A DNA stretch of 64,000 nt from Chitinophaga niastensis (lineage in GTDB: Bacteria > Bacteroidota > Bacteroidia > Chitinophagales > Chitinophagaceae), in contig NZ_PYAW01000007.1 of NCBI RefSeq assembly GCF_003014755.1, forward strand, positions 248,001-312,000. Reading direction: 5' to 3'. The notes beneath the pieces were generated by a model that was given only the letters and a program-made list of their open reading frames with translations, made no database searches and was not told where the DNA came from. Positions 17,332 to 26,091 of the stretch are shown in pieces (positions within the stretch are counted from its first letter, which is position 1; every line of letters starts with the position of its first letter). A program made the translations under genes and the position numbers.

Positions 17332-17377
17332 GGAGAGATGTTATTGTTTTGTTCCATCAATCACCCAACAACAGCCC

Positions 17378-18439
17378 TTGAAAAAGCATTTATCTATCTC
17401 CCTTTATTGGAAATGCCAGCTGATAGGCTGGTCTGTTGCCAGCTTGTACTGGGGCTACACCGGCCTGACCGGGCCAAATTTTAATTTACTGATTGGCATT
17501 TTCCACTTTATTGCGGATGTAACCATCAATATCCTGTTAACACATATCTATAGAAATTATGTGCTGCAGCAAAACTGGAATGCCTTAGGACCTAAAGCAC
17601 TGGTATGGAAGATTATTCCTGCTATACTGATACTGGCCACTGCTTTTACGCTGACCGTCAACATCCGGTTTTATCTTTTTTATTGGTACCTGGCACCAGG
17701 GCCTAAAGATTCCTTCTGGCAATACCTGTTGGTATATGGGCCAAATACTTTTATCGGCGGTGTAAGATTGATGTCTATCTGGGTATTGGCTTATCATATG
17801 TATCAGTACGCACAACGCGAAATCAATACCACAAAAGAAAACGCGCGACTGGCAATAATAGCAAAGGAAGCGCAGTTAAGTAATTTATCTGCCCAACTCA
17901 ATCCGCATTTCTTTTTTAATTCATTGAATAATATTAAGGCGCTGGTCATTGAAAATCCGGTATCTGCCCGAAGGGCGATTGATTTATTATCAGATTTATT
18001 ACGCACAGCGCTCTATGGCAAAACAGATAAATTAATTGCAGTACAGGATGAACTGAGCCTGGTAAAGGATTACCTTGAACTGGAAAAACTACGGATGGAA
18101 GAACGGCTGCAGGTGCGTTTCTCAGTAGATATGCACCTGGTACAAACACGCATTCCACCTTTAAGCATTCAAACCCTGGTGGAAAATGCCATAAAACATG
18201 GCATTGATAAATGTAAAGATGGTGGCCTGATTGATGTACAGGTAACATCCTCCGATGGCCTCCTGAAAATTTGTGTAGAGAATCCGGGAATACTCAGCAA
18301 AACCACGCCTATGAACGGGTTAGGGCTTAAGAACCTCTCCGAAAGACTCCAATTGGAATTCAATAACAAAGCCACCCTGTCTATTGTACAGGTATCCGGA
18401 GAAAAAGTACTGACCACTATTTTAATTCCTGTCGCATGA
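17378..18439 (+). CDS. LytS/YehU-type sensor histidine kinase
   Basis: 353 residues from a TTG at 17378. The open frame extends much further upstream, but that part overlaps the opposing CDGSH gene in antisense and has no homology-like features. Four transmembrane helices (about residues 12-143) are followed by a short coiled coil and the His_kinase domain, with H177 in LSAQLNPHFFFNSLNNIK, then the ATPase N-box IQTLVENAIKHGI and GLGLKNLSERLQ. It overlaps the response regulator gene by 4 bases (ATGA), so the two are translationally coupled. The signal is unknown. Confidence 0.88.
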   Translation: MKKHLSISLYWKCQLIGWSVASLYWGYTGLTGPNFNLLIGIFHFIADVTINILLTHIYRNYVLQQNWNALGPKALVWKIIPAILILATAFTLTVNIRFYLFYWYLAPGPKDSFWQYLLVYGPNTFIGGVRLMSIWVLAYHMYQYAQREINTTKENARLAIIAKEAQLSNLSAQLNPHFFFNSLNNIKALVIENPVSARRAIDLLSDLLRTALYGKTDKLIAVQDELSLVKDYLELEKLRMEERLQVRFSVDMHLVQTRIPPLSIQTLVENAIKHGIDKCKDGGLIDVQVTSSDGLLKICVENPGILSKTTPMNGLGLKNLSERLQLEFNNKATLSIVQVSGEKVLTTILIPVA

Positions 18440-19137
18440 AAAAGATCCAGGTAATTATCATCGACGATGAACGCTCCGCCCGTGAAGAAATTAAACGGGC
18501 ACTTGCCCCCTATCCTGATTTTGAGGTAACCGGAGAAGCAAAAAATGCAGATGAAGCGAAAGAACTCATTGAGACAAAAAAGCCTGATCTGATTTTTTTA
18601 GATATACAGATGCCTGAAAAATCCGGGTTTGATCTTTTGGCATCACTGGAAGATGTGCCGGAAGTAATATTCACTACTGCTTATGATCAATATGCCCTAC
18701 AGGCTTTTGATAACAATGCGCTGGACTACCTGATGAAACCTATACGGGAAGAGCGTTTCACCAGAGCTATAGAAAAAATCAGGAAACAGTTTACAGATAG
18801 GGCCACTACAGATCGCAGGATCTTCGTAAAAGACAGGGACCAATGCTTTTTTATTCCCCTCTCTGATATTTATTTAATTGAGTCCGTTGATAATTATGCC
18901 CGCTTATATTTTAATGAAAAAAAAGTATTGCTAAAAAGTTCGCTTAATCAATTAGAAGAAAAACTGGATGCTACTATCTTCTTCCGGATCAACAGAACAC
19001 AGCTGATTAATGCCGGTTTCATTGCACAGATACATGCCATGCCGGGAGGCAAATTACAAATCAGTTTACAGCAAGGTATGCGCCTGGAAGTTTCCAGCCG
19101 GCAATCCGTGAAGTTTAAAAACTGGCATACCATATAA
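18436..19137 (+). CDS. LytTR-family response regulator
   Basis: 233 residues. The receiver domain (1-120) has D10/D11, phospho-acceptor D56 in LIFLDIQMPEKSGFD, T in FTTAYDQYA and K in DYLMKPI. The C-terminal LytTR DNA-binding domain (about 135-233) has IYLIESVDNYARLYF, FFRINRTQLIN and the final beta strand pattern. It is paired with the LytS-type kinase gene by a 4-base overlap. The hydrolase gene 25 bases downstream is a likely target or operon partner. Confidence 0.92.
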   Translation: MKKIQVIIIDDERSAREEIKRALAPYPDFEVTGEAKNADEAKELIETKKPDLIFLDIQMPEKSGFDLLASLEDVPEVIFTTAYDQYALQAFDNNALDYLMKPIREERFTRAIEKIRKQFTDRATTDRRIFVKDRDQCFFIPLSDIYLIESVDNYARLYFNEKKVLLKSSLNQLEEKLDATIFFRINRTQLINAGFIAQIHAMPGGKLQISLQQGMRLEVSSRQSVKFKNWHTI

Positions 19138-19161
19138 ATTCATTTACCCACTTACTTTAAA

Positions 19162-21456
19162 ATGCTACTCAGTATGAAAAAACTACTGTACCTGGCCTTG
19201 CTGTGCATTGTTGTCAATGATGATGCAAGGGGACAACAATTATTTTTTCCAAAAAATGAAGCCTTAACCGTGTCTATGCCGGCTTTGGCCACACAGGTAG
19301 CCACGCAGCTTAAAAAGGAAGGCGCCTGGCTCATTCCTGACGGCGACCAGGAATTTCATCTCACTAATTTAATGACAGCACAAATGGTGGCCGCACAATA
19401 TACTGCTGCCATTAAAACGATCAGTGCCTGCCAGGATATTTATCGCGCGAGAAACCCTGATTATGCAGCTAAATTACTGATGCCTTATCAAACATTCTGT
19501 AAAGCAAAAATAAGGGCGGGAAGCATGCATGAACCCTTTGCACTGGCATTTAAAACCGTCTTCCTTGACGCCTTTCACCGTTTATCTGAAAAGGACAACT
19601 TTGATACCGACAGCAGGTTTCTGCAGCGTATAAGTACATTGGAAACTGAATTTAACAGCGCACTGGAAAAACAACATACCACAGACAGTATTCCGCTTGT
19701 TGCTGCTATCTTTCTTTGCTCAAAATATAATGCCCTGCAGGTATTTAAAACCATTGTACCACTGGCAAAGCCCCTACTGGCGGCAGAAGACCGGAAACAT
19801 TATATCATACAGGGCAGTGTGCTGATCAAAACGCGGGATGGTGCATTTATTTCCGTAGTAGTAGTCAGAAAAAAAGCAATGACGCATGCTTTGCCTGTAG
19901 TGTTTGTATTTAACATCTATGCCAGGACCAGGGACATCTCCGATGCCCGTGAAGCCGCCGCAAATGGTTATGTAGGTGTAGTAGCCAACACCCGCGGAAA
20001 GCGGTTAAGTCCGGATGAAATAGTACCCTATGAGCACGACGGCAACGATGCCTATGATGTGATAGACTGGATCAGTAAACAACCCTGGTGCAACGGTAAA
20101 GTAGGCATGTACCAGGGGAGCTACTGCGGCTTTACCCAGTGGGCATCTACCAAACATGGTGTGCATCCTGCCCTGAAAACCATTGTGCCATCGGCGGCGG
20201 TAGTACCCGGCTACGATGTGCCCAAGATGAATAATGTGTTTATGAATTTTGTTTATTCGTGGATTCCTTACGTTACCAACAATAAATTTCTGGATGATGT
20301 TACTTACGATGATAATGCCAGATGGAATGATTTAAAGCAAAAATGGTTTGCTTCCGGTGCTGCGTATCGCTCCTTAGATAGTATTGACGGGCATCCCAAT
20401 AAAATATTTCAGCGCTGGCTGGATCATCCTGCGTATGACGAATATTGGCAAAACATGACTGCTTATCAGCAGGATTTTGCGAACATCAATATACCCATCC
20501 TGTCTACCACCGGCTATTACGATGGAGCACAAGTTGGTGCGATGTATTATTTTAATCAGCATCATCAATATAATCAGCATGCTAATCACTATTTATTAAT
20601 TGGTCCTTTTGATCATTTTGGCTCGCAGCGCCTGCCAACACCATATCTGAGAGGATATAAAATTGATGATGTTGCCAACATCAACATTCATGCAATTATT
20701 TATCAATGGTTTGATTATATATTGAGAGGTGGCACTAAACCCGCTATACTGAAAGACAAGATCAACTACCAGGTAATGGGCAGCAATGAATGGAAACATG
20801 CCCCATCGTTACAGCAAATGAATAATGATACCCTGACGTTTTATCTGAGTGATACCATATCCGGTATACATCATAGCCTCACCGGGCAAAAGCCCTCAAA
20901 GCAGCTGTTTTTTTCGCAAAAGGTTGATTTTGCGGACAGGTCCACCCAAAACAATTACGCCACCTCATCCCTTATAGACACAGCATTTGATGCCGGTAAC
21001 GGGCTTTCGTTTATCAGTAAGCCGTTTCGTTCCTCATTTGAAATCAACGGATCTTTTTCAGGAGAGATAAAGATAGCGATCAATAAAAAAGACCTGGATT
21101 ATAGTGTAGACCTGTATGAATTGATGCCGGATGGAAAATATTTCTTCCTGTCCTATTTCCTGGGGCGGGCCAGTTATGCCACAGACATCACCCAAAGACA
21201 CTTATTACAACCCGGTGTTGTAACAGGCATCCCCTTTAGTAATACTTATTTTACAAGCCGGAAAATCAGTAAAGGGAGCAGATTAGTGATCGTATTAAAT
21301 GCAAACAAACACCCGCACGACCAGATAAATTACGGTACAGGAAAGGATGTGAGCAGTGAAACCATAGCTGATGCACAGGTGCCGCTGGAGATAAAGTGGT
21401 ATAACAATAGTTTTATTAAGATTCCCGTTTTTAAATATGATTTGGGTATTTATTAA
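19162..21456 (+). CDS. CocE/NonD-family X-Pro dipeptidyl-peptidase-like hydrolase (exported)
   Basis: 764 residues; the start may also be four codons later (MKKLLYLALLCIV). A signal peptide ends near DARGQQ. About 200 residues of helical N-terminal region come first, then the S15-type alpha/beta hydrolase domain: VFNIYARTRD, GYVGVVANTRGKRLS, nucleophile serine in VGMYQGSYCGF, GPFDHFG as the catalytic histidine segment, and the C-terminal jelly-roll (PFRSSFEINGSFSGEIKIAI). Such enzymes cleave acyl or peptide bonds (cocaine esterase, glutaryl acylase, PepX). It follows the two-component genes after 24 bases. Confidence 0.85.
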   Translation: MLLSMKKLLYLALLCIVVNDDARGQQLFFPKNEALTVSMPALATQVATQLKKEGAWLIPDGDQEFHLTNLMTAQMVAAQYTAAIKTISACQDIYRARNPDYAAKLLMPYQTFCKAKIRAGSMHEPFALAFKTVFLDAFHRLSEKDNFDTDSRFLQRISTLETEFNSALEKQHTTDSIPLVAAIFLCSKYNALQVFKTIVPLAKPLLAAEDRKHYIIQGSVLIKTRDGAFISVVVVRKKAMTHALPVVFVFNIYARTRDISDAREAAANGYVGVVANTRGKRLSPDEIVPYEHDGNDAYDVIDWISKQPWCNGKVGMYQGSYCGFTQWASTKHGVHPALKTIVPSAAVVPGYDVPKMNNVFMNFVYSWIPYVTNNKFLDDVTYDDNARWNDLKQKWFASGAAYRSLDSIDGHPNKIFQRWLDHPAYDEYWQNMTAYQQDFANINIPILSTTGYYDGAQVGAMYYFNQHHQYNQHANHYLLIGPFDHFGSQRLPTPYLRGYKIDDVANINIHAIIYQWFDYILRGGTKPAILKDKINYQVMGSNEWKHAPSLQQMNNDTLTFYLSDTISGIHHSLTGQKPSKQLFFSQKVDFADRSTQNNYATSSLIDTAFDAGNGLSFISKPFRSSFEINGSFSGEIKIAINKKDLDYSVDLYELMPDGKYFFLSYFLGRASYATDITQRHLLQPGVVTGIPFSNTYFTSRKISKGSRLVIVLNANKHPHDQINYGTGKDVSSETIADAQVPLEIKWYNNSFIKIPVFKYDLGIY

Positions 21457-21496
21457 AAAAAAATGGTACATTCAACATGCATTAAAATCACACTTT

Positions 21497-21742
21497 ATGA
21501 CACTTATATGGACGCTGATTATCGGCGGTATTGCTGGTTGGCTTGCCGGCAAAGTAATGCGCGGTGATGGGTTTGGTATTATAGTAGATATTCTCGTAGG
21601 TATTGTAGGTGGTTGGCTGGGTGGCTGGCTCTTTGGTATATTGGGCCTCCATTTTGGTAATGGAAAAATCGGAGAATTGATTGTTGCGTTTTTAGGAGCG
21701 GTAATCCTGATTTGGATTGTCCGGCTTGTTAAACGTGGTTAA
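21497..21742 (+). CDS. GlsB/YeaQ/YmgE family stress membrane protein
   Basis: 81 residues from the ATG at 21497; the open frame upstream overlaps the end of the hydrolase gene. Three glycine-rich hydrophobic segments have the family signature: LIIGGIAGWLAGKVMRGDGFG, ILVGIVGGWLGGWLFG, LIVAFLGAVILIWIV. These small inner membrane proteins accompany general stress responses; the molecular role is unknown. It is followed by a strong terminator. Confidence 0.88.
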   Translation: MTLIWTLIIGGIAGWLAGKVMRGDGFGIIVDILVGIVGGWLGGWLFGILGLHFGNGKIGELIVAFLGAVILIWIVRLVKRG

Positions 21743-21753
21743 GCTATTTTTTA

Positions 21754-21791
21754 TCAATGCCGGAGCTGTTGAATAATGGCTCCGGCATTGA
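21754..21791 (+). terminator. terminator after GlsB/YeaQ-type gene
   Basis: Perfect 13-base arms (TCAATGCCGGAGC and GCTCCGGCATTGA) with a 12-base loop, starting 12 bases after the stop codon. There is no long T-run after the stem. Confidence 0.6.
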
Positions 21792-22033
21792 TCTATAATT
21801 TACCAGCGCTTTAATTAAGCGTAATCTCTGGTAAATATTGTTATCTCCTTAAGTGAAGCTCCTCTGATTCTTTTGTGTGGCTTTCGTCACCATTCCCCCG
21901 GCTTGCCTGCCTCCAGCTGCATTCCCCACCAACATCATAAAAGCAGGTTTCCATCACATTTATAATCCACTACATCACATTTACCCATAGCAATCTTATA
22001 ATAATTTCACCTTGGTGTAAACATCCATCCCAT
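21792..22033. other. intergenic region without recognised gene
   Basis: It contains AT-rich sequence, a short GCGTAATCTCTGGTAAAT stretch and a pyrimidine-rich run before the esterase gene. I see no open frame of note and no clear promoter box. Confidence 0.5.
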
Positions 22034-23257
22034 ATGAACAAACATATTTTATTGGCATTCTTCCTAAGCCTTCCCTTTTTGGCAAATGCCCAATCTCCCA
22101 AGAACCTGGTTTCCTTCGGACAAGCGGATAGTGTTACCTCTGATATTTTAAAAGAGCAAAGACCTTTATGGGTGTACTCCCCTCCTGTTGATACCAGCAT
22201 CTTTGCAAAGCCCGCCTACCCTGTGTTGTACGTGTTAGATGGTGATGCTCATTTTGCCTCTCTGATGACAATGATATTTCAATTAAGCGTTATTAACGGC
22301 AACACAGCATTGCCGCAAATGATTATAGTAGGCATTCCCAATACAAGCAGGAACCGCAGCAGGGATCTTACGCCCTTTAGCAATGCATCGGACAAGACTT
22401 CCGGTGGCGGTGAAAAATTCACAGCATTCCTGGAAAAAGAATTAATCCCTTATATCGACAACCATTATGCCACAGCGCCTTACAGGATATTTATAGGACA
22501 TTCTCTCGGCGGCCTGCTGGTGGCCAATACGCTGATCAGCCACCCTGGTATATTTAATGCCTATGTTGCTATTGACCCCAGCCTGTGGTGGGATAATAGT
22601 CATCTCTTAAAAGAGGCTGATCACCAGCTGCAACAAAATAATTATAAAGGAAAAAGTTTCTTCCTGGCCATCGCCCATACCATGAATCCCGCTTTGGATA
22701 CGGTGCAGATAAGAAAAGACACTGCATTAGGCTCCATACATACTACTGCTATCCTGCAATTATCGGAGCAATTAAAAAAGTATTCCGGCAATAATTTAAG
22801 ATGGAAAAGTAAATATTATGAAGATGATGACCATAACTCTATACCATTGATTGCAGCATATGATGCGCTGCGGTTTATTTTTCATAATAACAGGTTTCCG
22901 ACCTACCTGTATTTTGACAAAAACGGCAGTCCAGATTCCCTAAAAAAGCTTATCATAGCTCACTATCAGCAGCTATCACGAGAAATGGGATATACAGTAC
23001 GTCCTTCAGAAATAGCCTTCAATCAATTTGGCTATATGCATCTTCAACAAAATAATTTCGATAAAGCACAAATGTTCTTTCAGCTGAATATTGATTATTT
23101 CCCGGAGAGCTTTAATACTTACGATAGCATGGGAGATTATTACATAGCGAGAAACGACCAGGCCAAGGCTATCGCTTATTGGGAGAAAGCGTTAGCCATC
23201 AAATATGTAATCTCCACCAAAGAAAAACTGGATAAAACAATTGCACAGAAAAAATAG
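22034..23257 (+). CDS. exported alpha/beta hydrolase, esterase D/IroE-like, with TPR-like tail
   Basis: 407 residues. A signal peptide (MNKHILLAFFLSLPFLANAQ) is followed by an enterochelin-esterase/esterase-D type domain: PVLYVLDGDAHF, IIVGIPNTSRNRSRDLTP, nucleophile S157 in FIGHSLGG, AIDPSLWWD and the histidine in DDDHNSIP. The C-terminal about 80 residues form tetratricopeptide-like helices (FGYMHLQQNNFDKAQMFFQL, YYIARNDQAKAIAYWEKAL). This fusion is common in Bacteroidota. The substrate may be an ester or siderophore-like compound; no iron genes are adjacent. It is a single gene. Confidence 0.87.
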   Translation: MNKHILLAFFLSLPFLANAQSPKNLVSFGQADSVTSDILKEQRPLWVYSPPVDTSIFAKPAYPVLYVLDGDAHFASLMTMIFQLSVINGNTALPQMIIVGIPNTSRNRSRDLTPFSNASDKTSGGGEKFTAFLEKELIPYIDNHYATAPYRIFIGHSLGGLLVANTLISHPGIFNAYVAIDPSLWWDNSHLLKEADHQLQQNNYKGKSFFLAIAHTMNPALDTVQIRKDTALGSIHTTAILQLSEQLKKYSGNNLRWKSKYYEDDDHNSIPLIAAYDALRFIFHNNRFPTYLYFDKNGSPDSLKKLIIAHYQQLSREMGYTVRPSEIAFNQFGYMHLQQNNFDKAQMFFQLNIDYFPESFNTYDSMGDYYIARNDQAKAIAYWEKALAIKYVISTKEKLDKTIAQKK

Positions 23258-23306
23258 GTACCCGCATTGGCCGGTACTTACCTGCATTCATTGTGTTATA
23301 AAAAAA

Positions 23307-23681
23307 TCATTGTTCTTCCACTACTGACAGGATATTCCCGGCAGGGTCCGTAAACCAGGCTATAACGGGTCCTCCGCCGCGGAAAATACCTTTTTCATCT
23401 GTCTTCAACTCGCCCTCATATTGTAGAAATTTCACACCACGTTTGGTCAGCTCGTCTACCGTTTCTTCCACATTTTTCACCGGGAAATTTAAAGTGGTAA
23501 AAGTTGCCGGTGTATGATTGGGTTTGGAGTAGAGCAATATCCTGCCGCCTCCTGCCATCTGTAACGTTAACATGTACTCTTCCTCCACCACATCCAGTCC
23601 TAATGTTTGGTGGTAAAATTTTTTTGCCTGCTGCAGATCATTTACGGAAAAGCTGCTGAATGCCTTGGTTTGCTTGAACAT
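23307..23681 (-). CDS. VOC (glyoxalase/bleomycin-resistance) superfamily protein
   Basis: 124 residues with two beta-alpha-beta-beta-beta units: FSSFSVNDLQQAKKFYHQTLGLDV and FPVKNVEETVDELTKRGVKFL...AWFTDPAGNILSVVEE. Metal ligands are partly recognisable (terminal E). Members are metal-dependent isomerases or dioxygenases, or binding proteins; nothing here specifies which. It is a single gene. Confidence 0.88.
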   Translation of the reverse strand: MFKQTKAFSSFSVNDLQQAKKFYHQTLGLDVVEEEYMLTLQMAGGGRILLYSKPNHTPATFTTLNFPVKNVEETVDELTKRGVKFLQYEGELKTDEKGIFRGGGPVIAWFTDPAGNILSVVEEQ

Positions 23682-23804
23682 AGCGCTGAAGTTTATTACG
23701 TGAAAAATAAATCCATATGGCTATCAGCTCAAATTTAGTTCCATTAAAACAATTGCAAAGGGGTATGTAACCACTCTTTTTCATGTGCATACCTGATAAA
23801 ACAT

Positions 23805-24203
23805 TTATTTATCCAGGTAAACCAACAAAAATACCACAGTCAGATATAACCAAAGCATGGAAAAGCTAACATGCACAACCGTTTCAAATAGTTTTCCTTT
23901 CCATAATTCCGGCGAATAAACAAAAAATTGAAATACCAAACGTATTCCCCAAAAAACAAAAAGACCCAATGATATTTGTCTGCCTAATTTGGTGAAGATG
24001 ATGTCATGTGTACAACAAAGACAAAGCACTCCGATTAAAAACACCATCAATGCTACAAAAAATGTATGCACATACATCATCTGACTATTAATAAGACTTA
24101 ATGGCTGCAATTCTTTTTTCCAGTTAAAATATTTCGGGAATACGATATGTATGATTGATAAAAATATTAAAACAACACCAATTATTTTAAGCTGTAATTC
24201 CAT
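23805..24203 (-). CDS. small membrane protein, four helices, unknown function
   Basis: 132 residues from the ATG at 24201-24203, which overlaps the methyltransferase stop by one base (TGATG), so coupled translation is likely. Four hydrophobic helices are visible: IIGVVLIFLSIIHIVFP, FFVALMVFLIGVLCL, ISLGLFVFWGIRLVFQFFVY and MLWLYLTVVFLLVYL. No family assigned. It is the last gene of the operon that begins with the DoxX-like gene. Confidence 0.75.
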   Translation of the reverse strand: MELQLKIIGVVLIFLSIIHIVFPKYFNWKKELQPLSLINSQMMYVHTFFVALMVFLIGVLCLCCTHDIIFTKLGRQISLGLFVFWGIRLVFQFFVYSPELWKGKLFETVVHVSFSMLWLYLTVVFLLVYLDK

Positions 24204-24955
24204 CACTTTTTAAGTATATAGGTAGAAACAAAAGGCGTTAATTTAAACACCTTATCAACTGACAATCCTGCATTAGTAAGGGTTTGCATCCATTTTCTTT
24301 TTGAAAGAAAATGTAAAAAACCAATATTATAGGCAACAAAATTATTGATATCTCTCAGATGTTCTACTAAAATTATTTGGCCATCGGCACGCAACGCATT
24401 CTTCAACTGTTGAAAAAAATGAACCCGTTCTTCATCGTTCCTTATTTCATGCGCAGAAAATATAAGGCAGATACAGTCTGCCGAATTTTCGTTTAACGGC
24501 ACCTTGCTTGTGCTGATTACTTTTGTTGCCGGGAACGCCGGATATGCTTTGCGGGCCCTTTCAATAGAAACTTCCGTATGCCTGAGCGGATCATAGAAAT
24601 CGAATACAAGCAGTTTGGCAGCAGGATATTTTTTTGCCAGTATGGCACTGGTTTCATCAAAACCTGCATGCATGTTTACTATATTTCCGGAAGACCTCCC
24701 ATTTAAAACAGGCAACCAATTTAAACTATATAAGCCAGTATAATCATAAATATACCAGGATACAATTAAAGATACCACTGTACTTAAAAGGGTGAACAGT
24801 GCGACTATAGCTGCCGTCAGCTGCGAATAATAAGGAAGAAAACCTTTAACGGTAAAGAGCAGGATGATTGAGCAAAAGGCAATAACATAATACTGCCAAT
24901 TAAATCGTATGATATTGGTAATTCCCTGAAAAGGTTTCCTGCTCAACGTTTCCAT
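24203..24955 (-). CDS. membrane-anchored class I SAM-dependent methyltransferase
   Basis: 250 residues. Two N-terminal transmembrane helices (about 22-75) precede a class I methyltransferase fold: NIVNMHAGFDETSAILAKKYPAAKLLVFDFYDP stands where the SAM-binding strand is expected, then ADCICLIFSAHEI and ALRADGQIILVEHLRD. The glycine-rich loop is degenerate (MHAGFDE), but the acidic end of strand 2 (VFDFYD) is present. Substrate unknown; the membrane anchor suggests a lipid or quinone-like target. It overlaps the DUF2071 gene by 3 bases on one side and the small membrane protein gene on the other. Confidence 0.78.
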   Translation of the reverse strand: METLSRKPFQGITNIIRFNWQYYVIAFCSIILLFTVKGFLPYYSQLTAAIVALFTLLSTVVSLIVSWYIYDYTGLYSLNWLPVLNGRSSGNIVNMHAGFDETSAILAKKYPAAKLLVFDFYDPLRHTEVSIERARKAYPAFPATKVISTSKVPLNENSADCICLIFSAHEIRNDEERVHFFQQLKNALRADGQIILVEHLRDINNFVAYNIGFLHFLSKRKWMQTLTNAGLSVDKVFKLTPFVSTYILKK

Positions 24956-25680
24956 ACTTCCGTTTTGCCTTTTTTCCAGTGATAGGGTATATTTTCAATA
25001 ATAAAAGCATTGGCCAGTACTATTCCGTTCAATGCTTTTTGATTGATAAAACCGATGTGATGTTTTACCACTTCCACTGGCCGGGGTGTCCAGTTTTCCC
25101 TGACACCTTCAATGATTAATACCGTTCCTTTTTTTTCGTTGTAAGTGAATGTAAAAGGTAAAGGACCGGCAAACCGCCTTGCTTCTTTCCAGTCTTTAAA
25201 GGGGGAACCTTCCGGCAGGCTTACGTCGGACCGGTTAATATTCACTTCAATGGCAATGTCAGATTTTATAGAAGAGATAGTTACTTTGGCCTGATCAGTA
25301 CGAAAATGAATATCCGTGCGGGTGTAGTTATAATGCGTAAAGATATTTCCTAACAAAGCCATTCTTCTTTTATCGGTTGCTGATTTCAGAATATATAGCC
25401 CTCTCAATTTTTTACCACTATTAGTAGTATATCTGACAAAAATCCTGCATCCTATCAAAAAAAAATCATTCCCCATAAACACCGAAAAGCCTTTTGGACG
25501 CAGATCTTTTGTTTGCACCAGTGCGATGGCAATAAAGGCCCACCGGTCATTAAAAACATCCGGTTCAAGGCAGGGAGGAAGCAGTTTTTCTATCTCCTCC
25601 TTTGGCACTGCATACGTGAGCACGAGTGAGCTTTCAAAAAAAGCCTCCACAGCAAAAGGATGATTTTTCAACGTTAGCAT
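24943..25680 (-). CDS. DUF2071 (YqjF-like, acetoacetate-decarboxylase-fold) protein
   Basis: 245 residues from the ATG at 25678-25680. Recognisable blocks are VLTYAVPKEEIEKLLPPCLEPDVF, WAFIAIALVQTKDLRP, FLIGCRIFVRYTTNSGKKLRGLYILKS and, at the C-terminus, VVKHHIGFINQ. This family adopts an acetoacetate decarboxylase-like fold, but its activity is not established. It overlaps the methyltransferase gene by 13 bases and follows the broken DoxX-like gene by 12 bases. The same neighbourhood of DoxX, DUF2071 and a methyltransferase looks like one functional unit. Confidence 0.78.
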   Translation of the reverse strand: MLTLKNHPFAVEAFFESSLVLTYAVPKEEIEKLLPPCLEPDVFNDRWAFIAIALVQTKDLRPKGFSVFMGNDFFLIGCRIFVRYTTNSGKKLRGLYILKSATDKRRMALLGNIFTHYNYTRTDIHFRTDQAKVTISSIKSDIAIEVNINRSDVSLPEGSPFKDWKEARRFAGPLPFTFTYNEKKGTVLIIEGVRENWTPRPVEVVKHHIGFINQKALNGIVLANAFIIENIPYHWKKGKTEVWKR

Positions 25681-25692
25681 TACCAAAAAAGA

Positions 25693-26087
25693 TTAAGCAC
25701 GTAATGTGGATTTGTCATTGTTGAATGCATTAAAGTATATGACAACAATGAAAATGGCCGCTAAGATAACATTTACCCGGCCAAATAAAAGGAGGTCCGG
25801 CACGGCAAAAAATTCTATGATATTCATGGTCGCTACTAATACTATCTGCATCCAGGCACACCAACGGGGTTTAATCTTGCTCAGTATCCATATAAACATC
25901 CCTATTTCCAGCACCCCAATAATTTTAGTAGCTGCATAGGAATATTTAGCGCCAAGTATGCTGGCAAGCTGGCAACAATCATTTGATGTCTTGGAACCAG
26001 GTTTAATAGTTTACAAAACAAACCATTTATAAGCCAGACCAAAGCAATGGCTATGTTAATCGTTCTTTTTGAGAAAGGGTTGTTCAT
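25693..26087 (-). pseudogene. DoxX-like membrane protein gene with frameshift
   Basis: Two overlapping frames make one protein. Residues from 26087 (MNNPFSKRTINIAIALVWLI, then GLFCKLLNLVPRHQMIVAS) belong to the N-terminal half; the continuation (ILGAKYSYAATKIIGVLEIG, then MFIWILSKIKPRWCAW and FFAVPDLLLFGRVNVILAAI) lies in another frame and ends at 25693. At the junction the coding strand reads GCCAGCTTGCCAGCAT: an 8-base near-exact tandem duplication. Taking out one copy restores IVASILGAKYS and a continuous four-helix DoxX-like protein of about 128 residues. Either the gene is dead, the duplication is recent or variable, or the read is wrong. Confidence 0.8.
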
Positions 26088-26091
26088 TTAA

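Noticed and set aside
17036..17377. Long in-frame 5' extension of the LytS-type kinase
   Set aside because: It runs antisense through the CDGSH gene, is low-complexity in composition and lacks any helix or domain pattern; the family form begins at the TTG at 17378.
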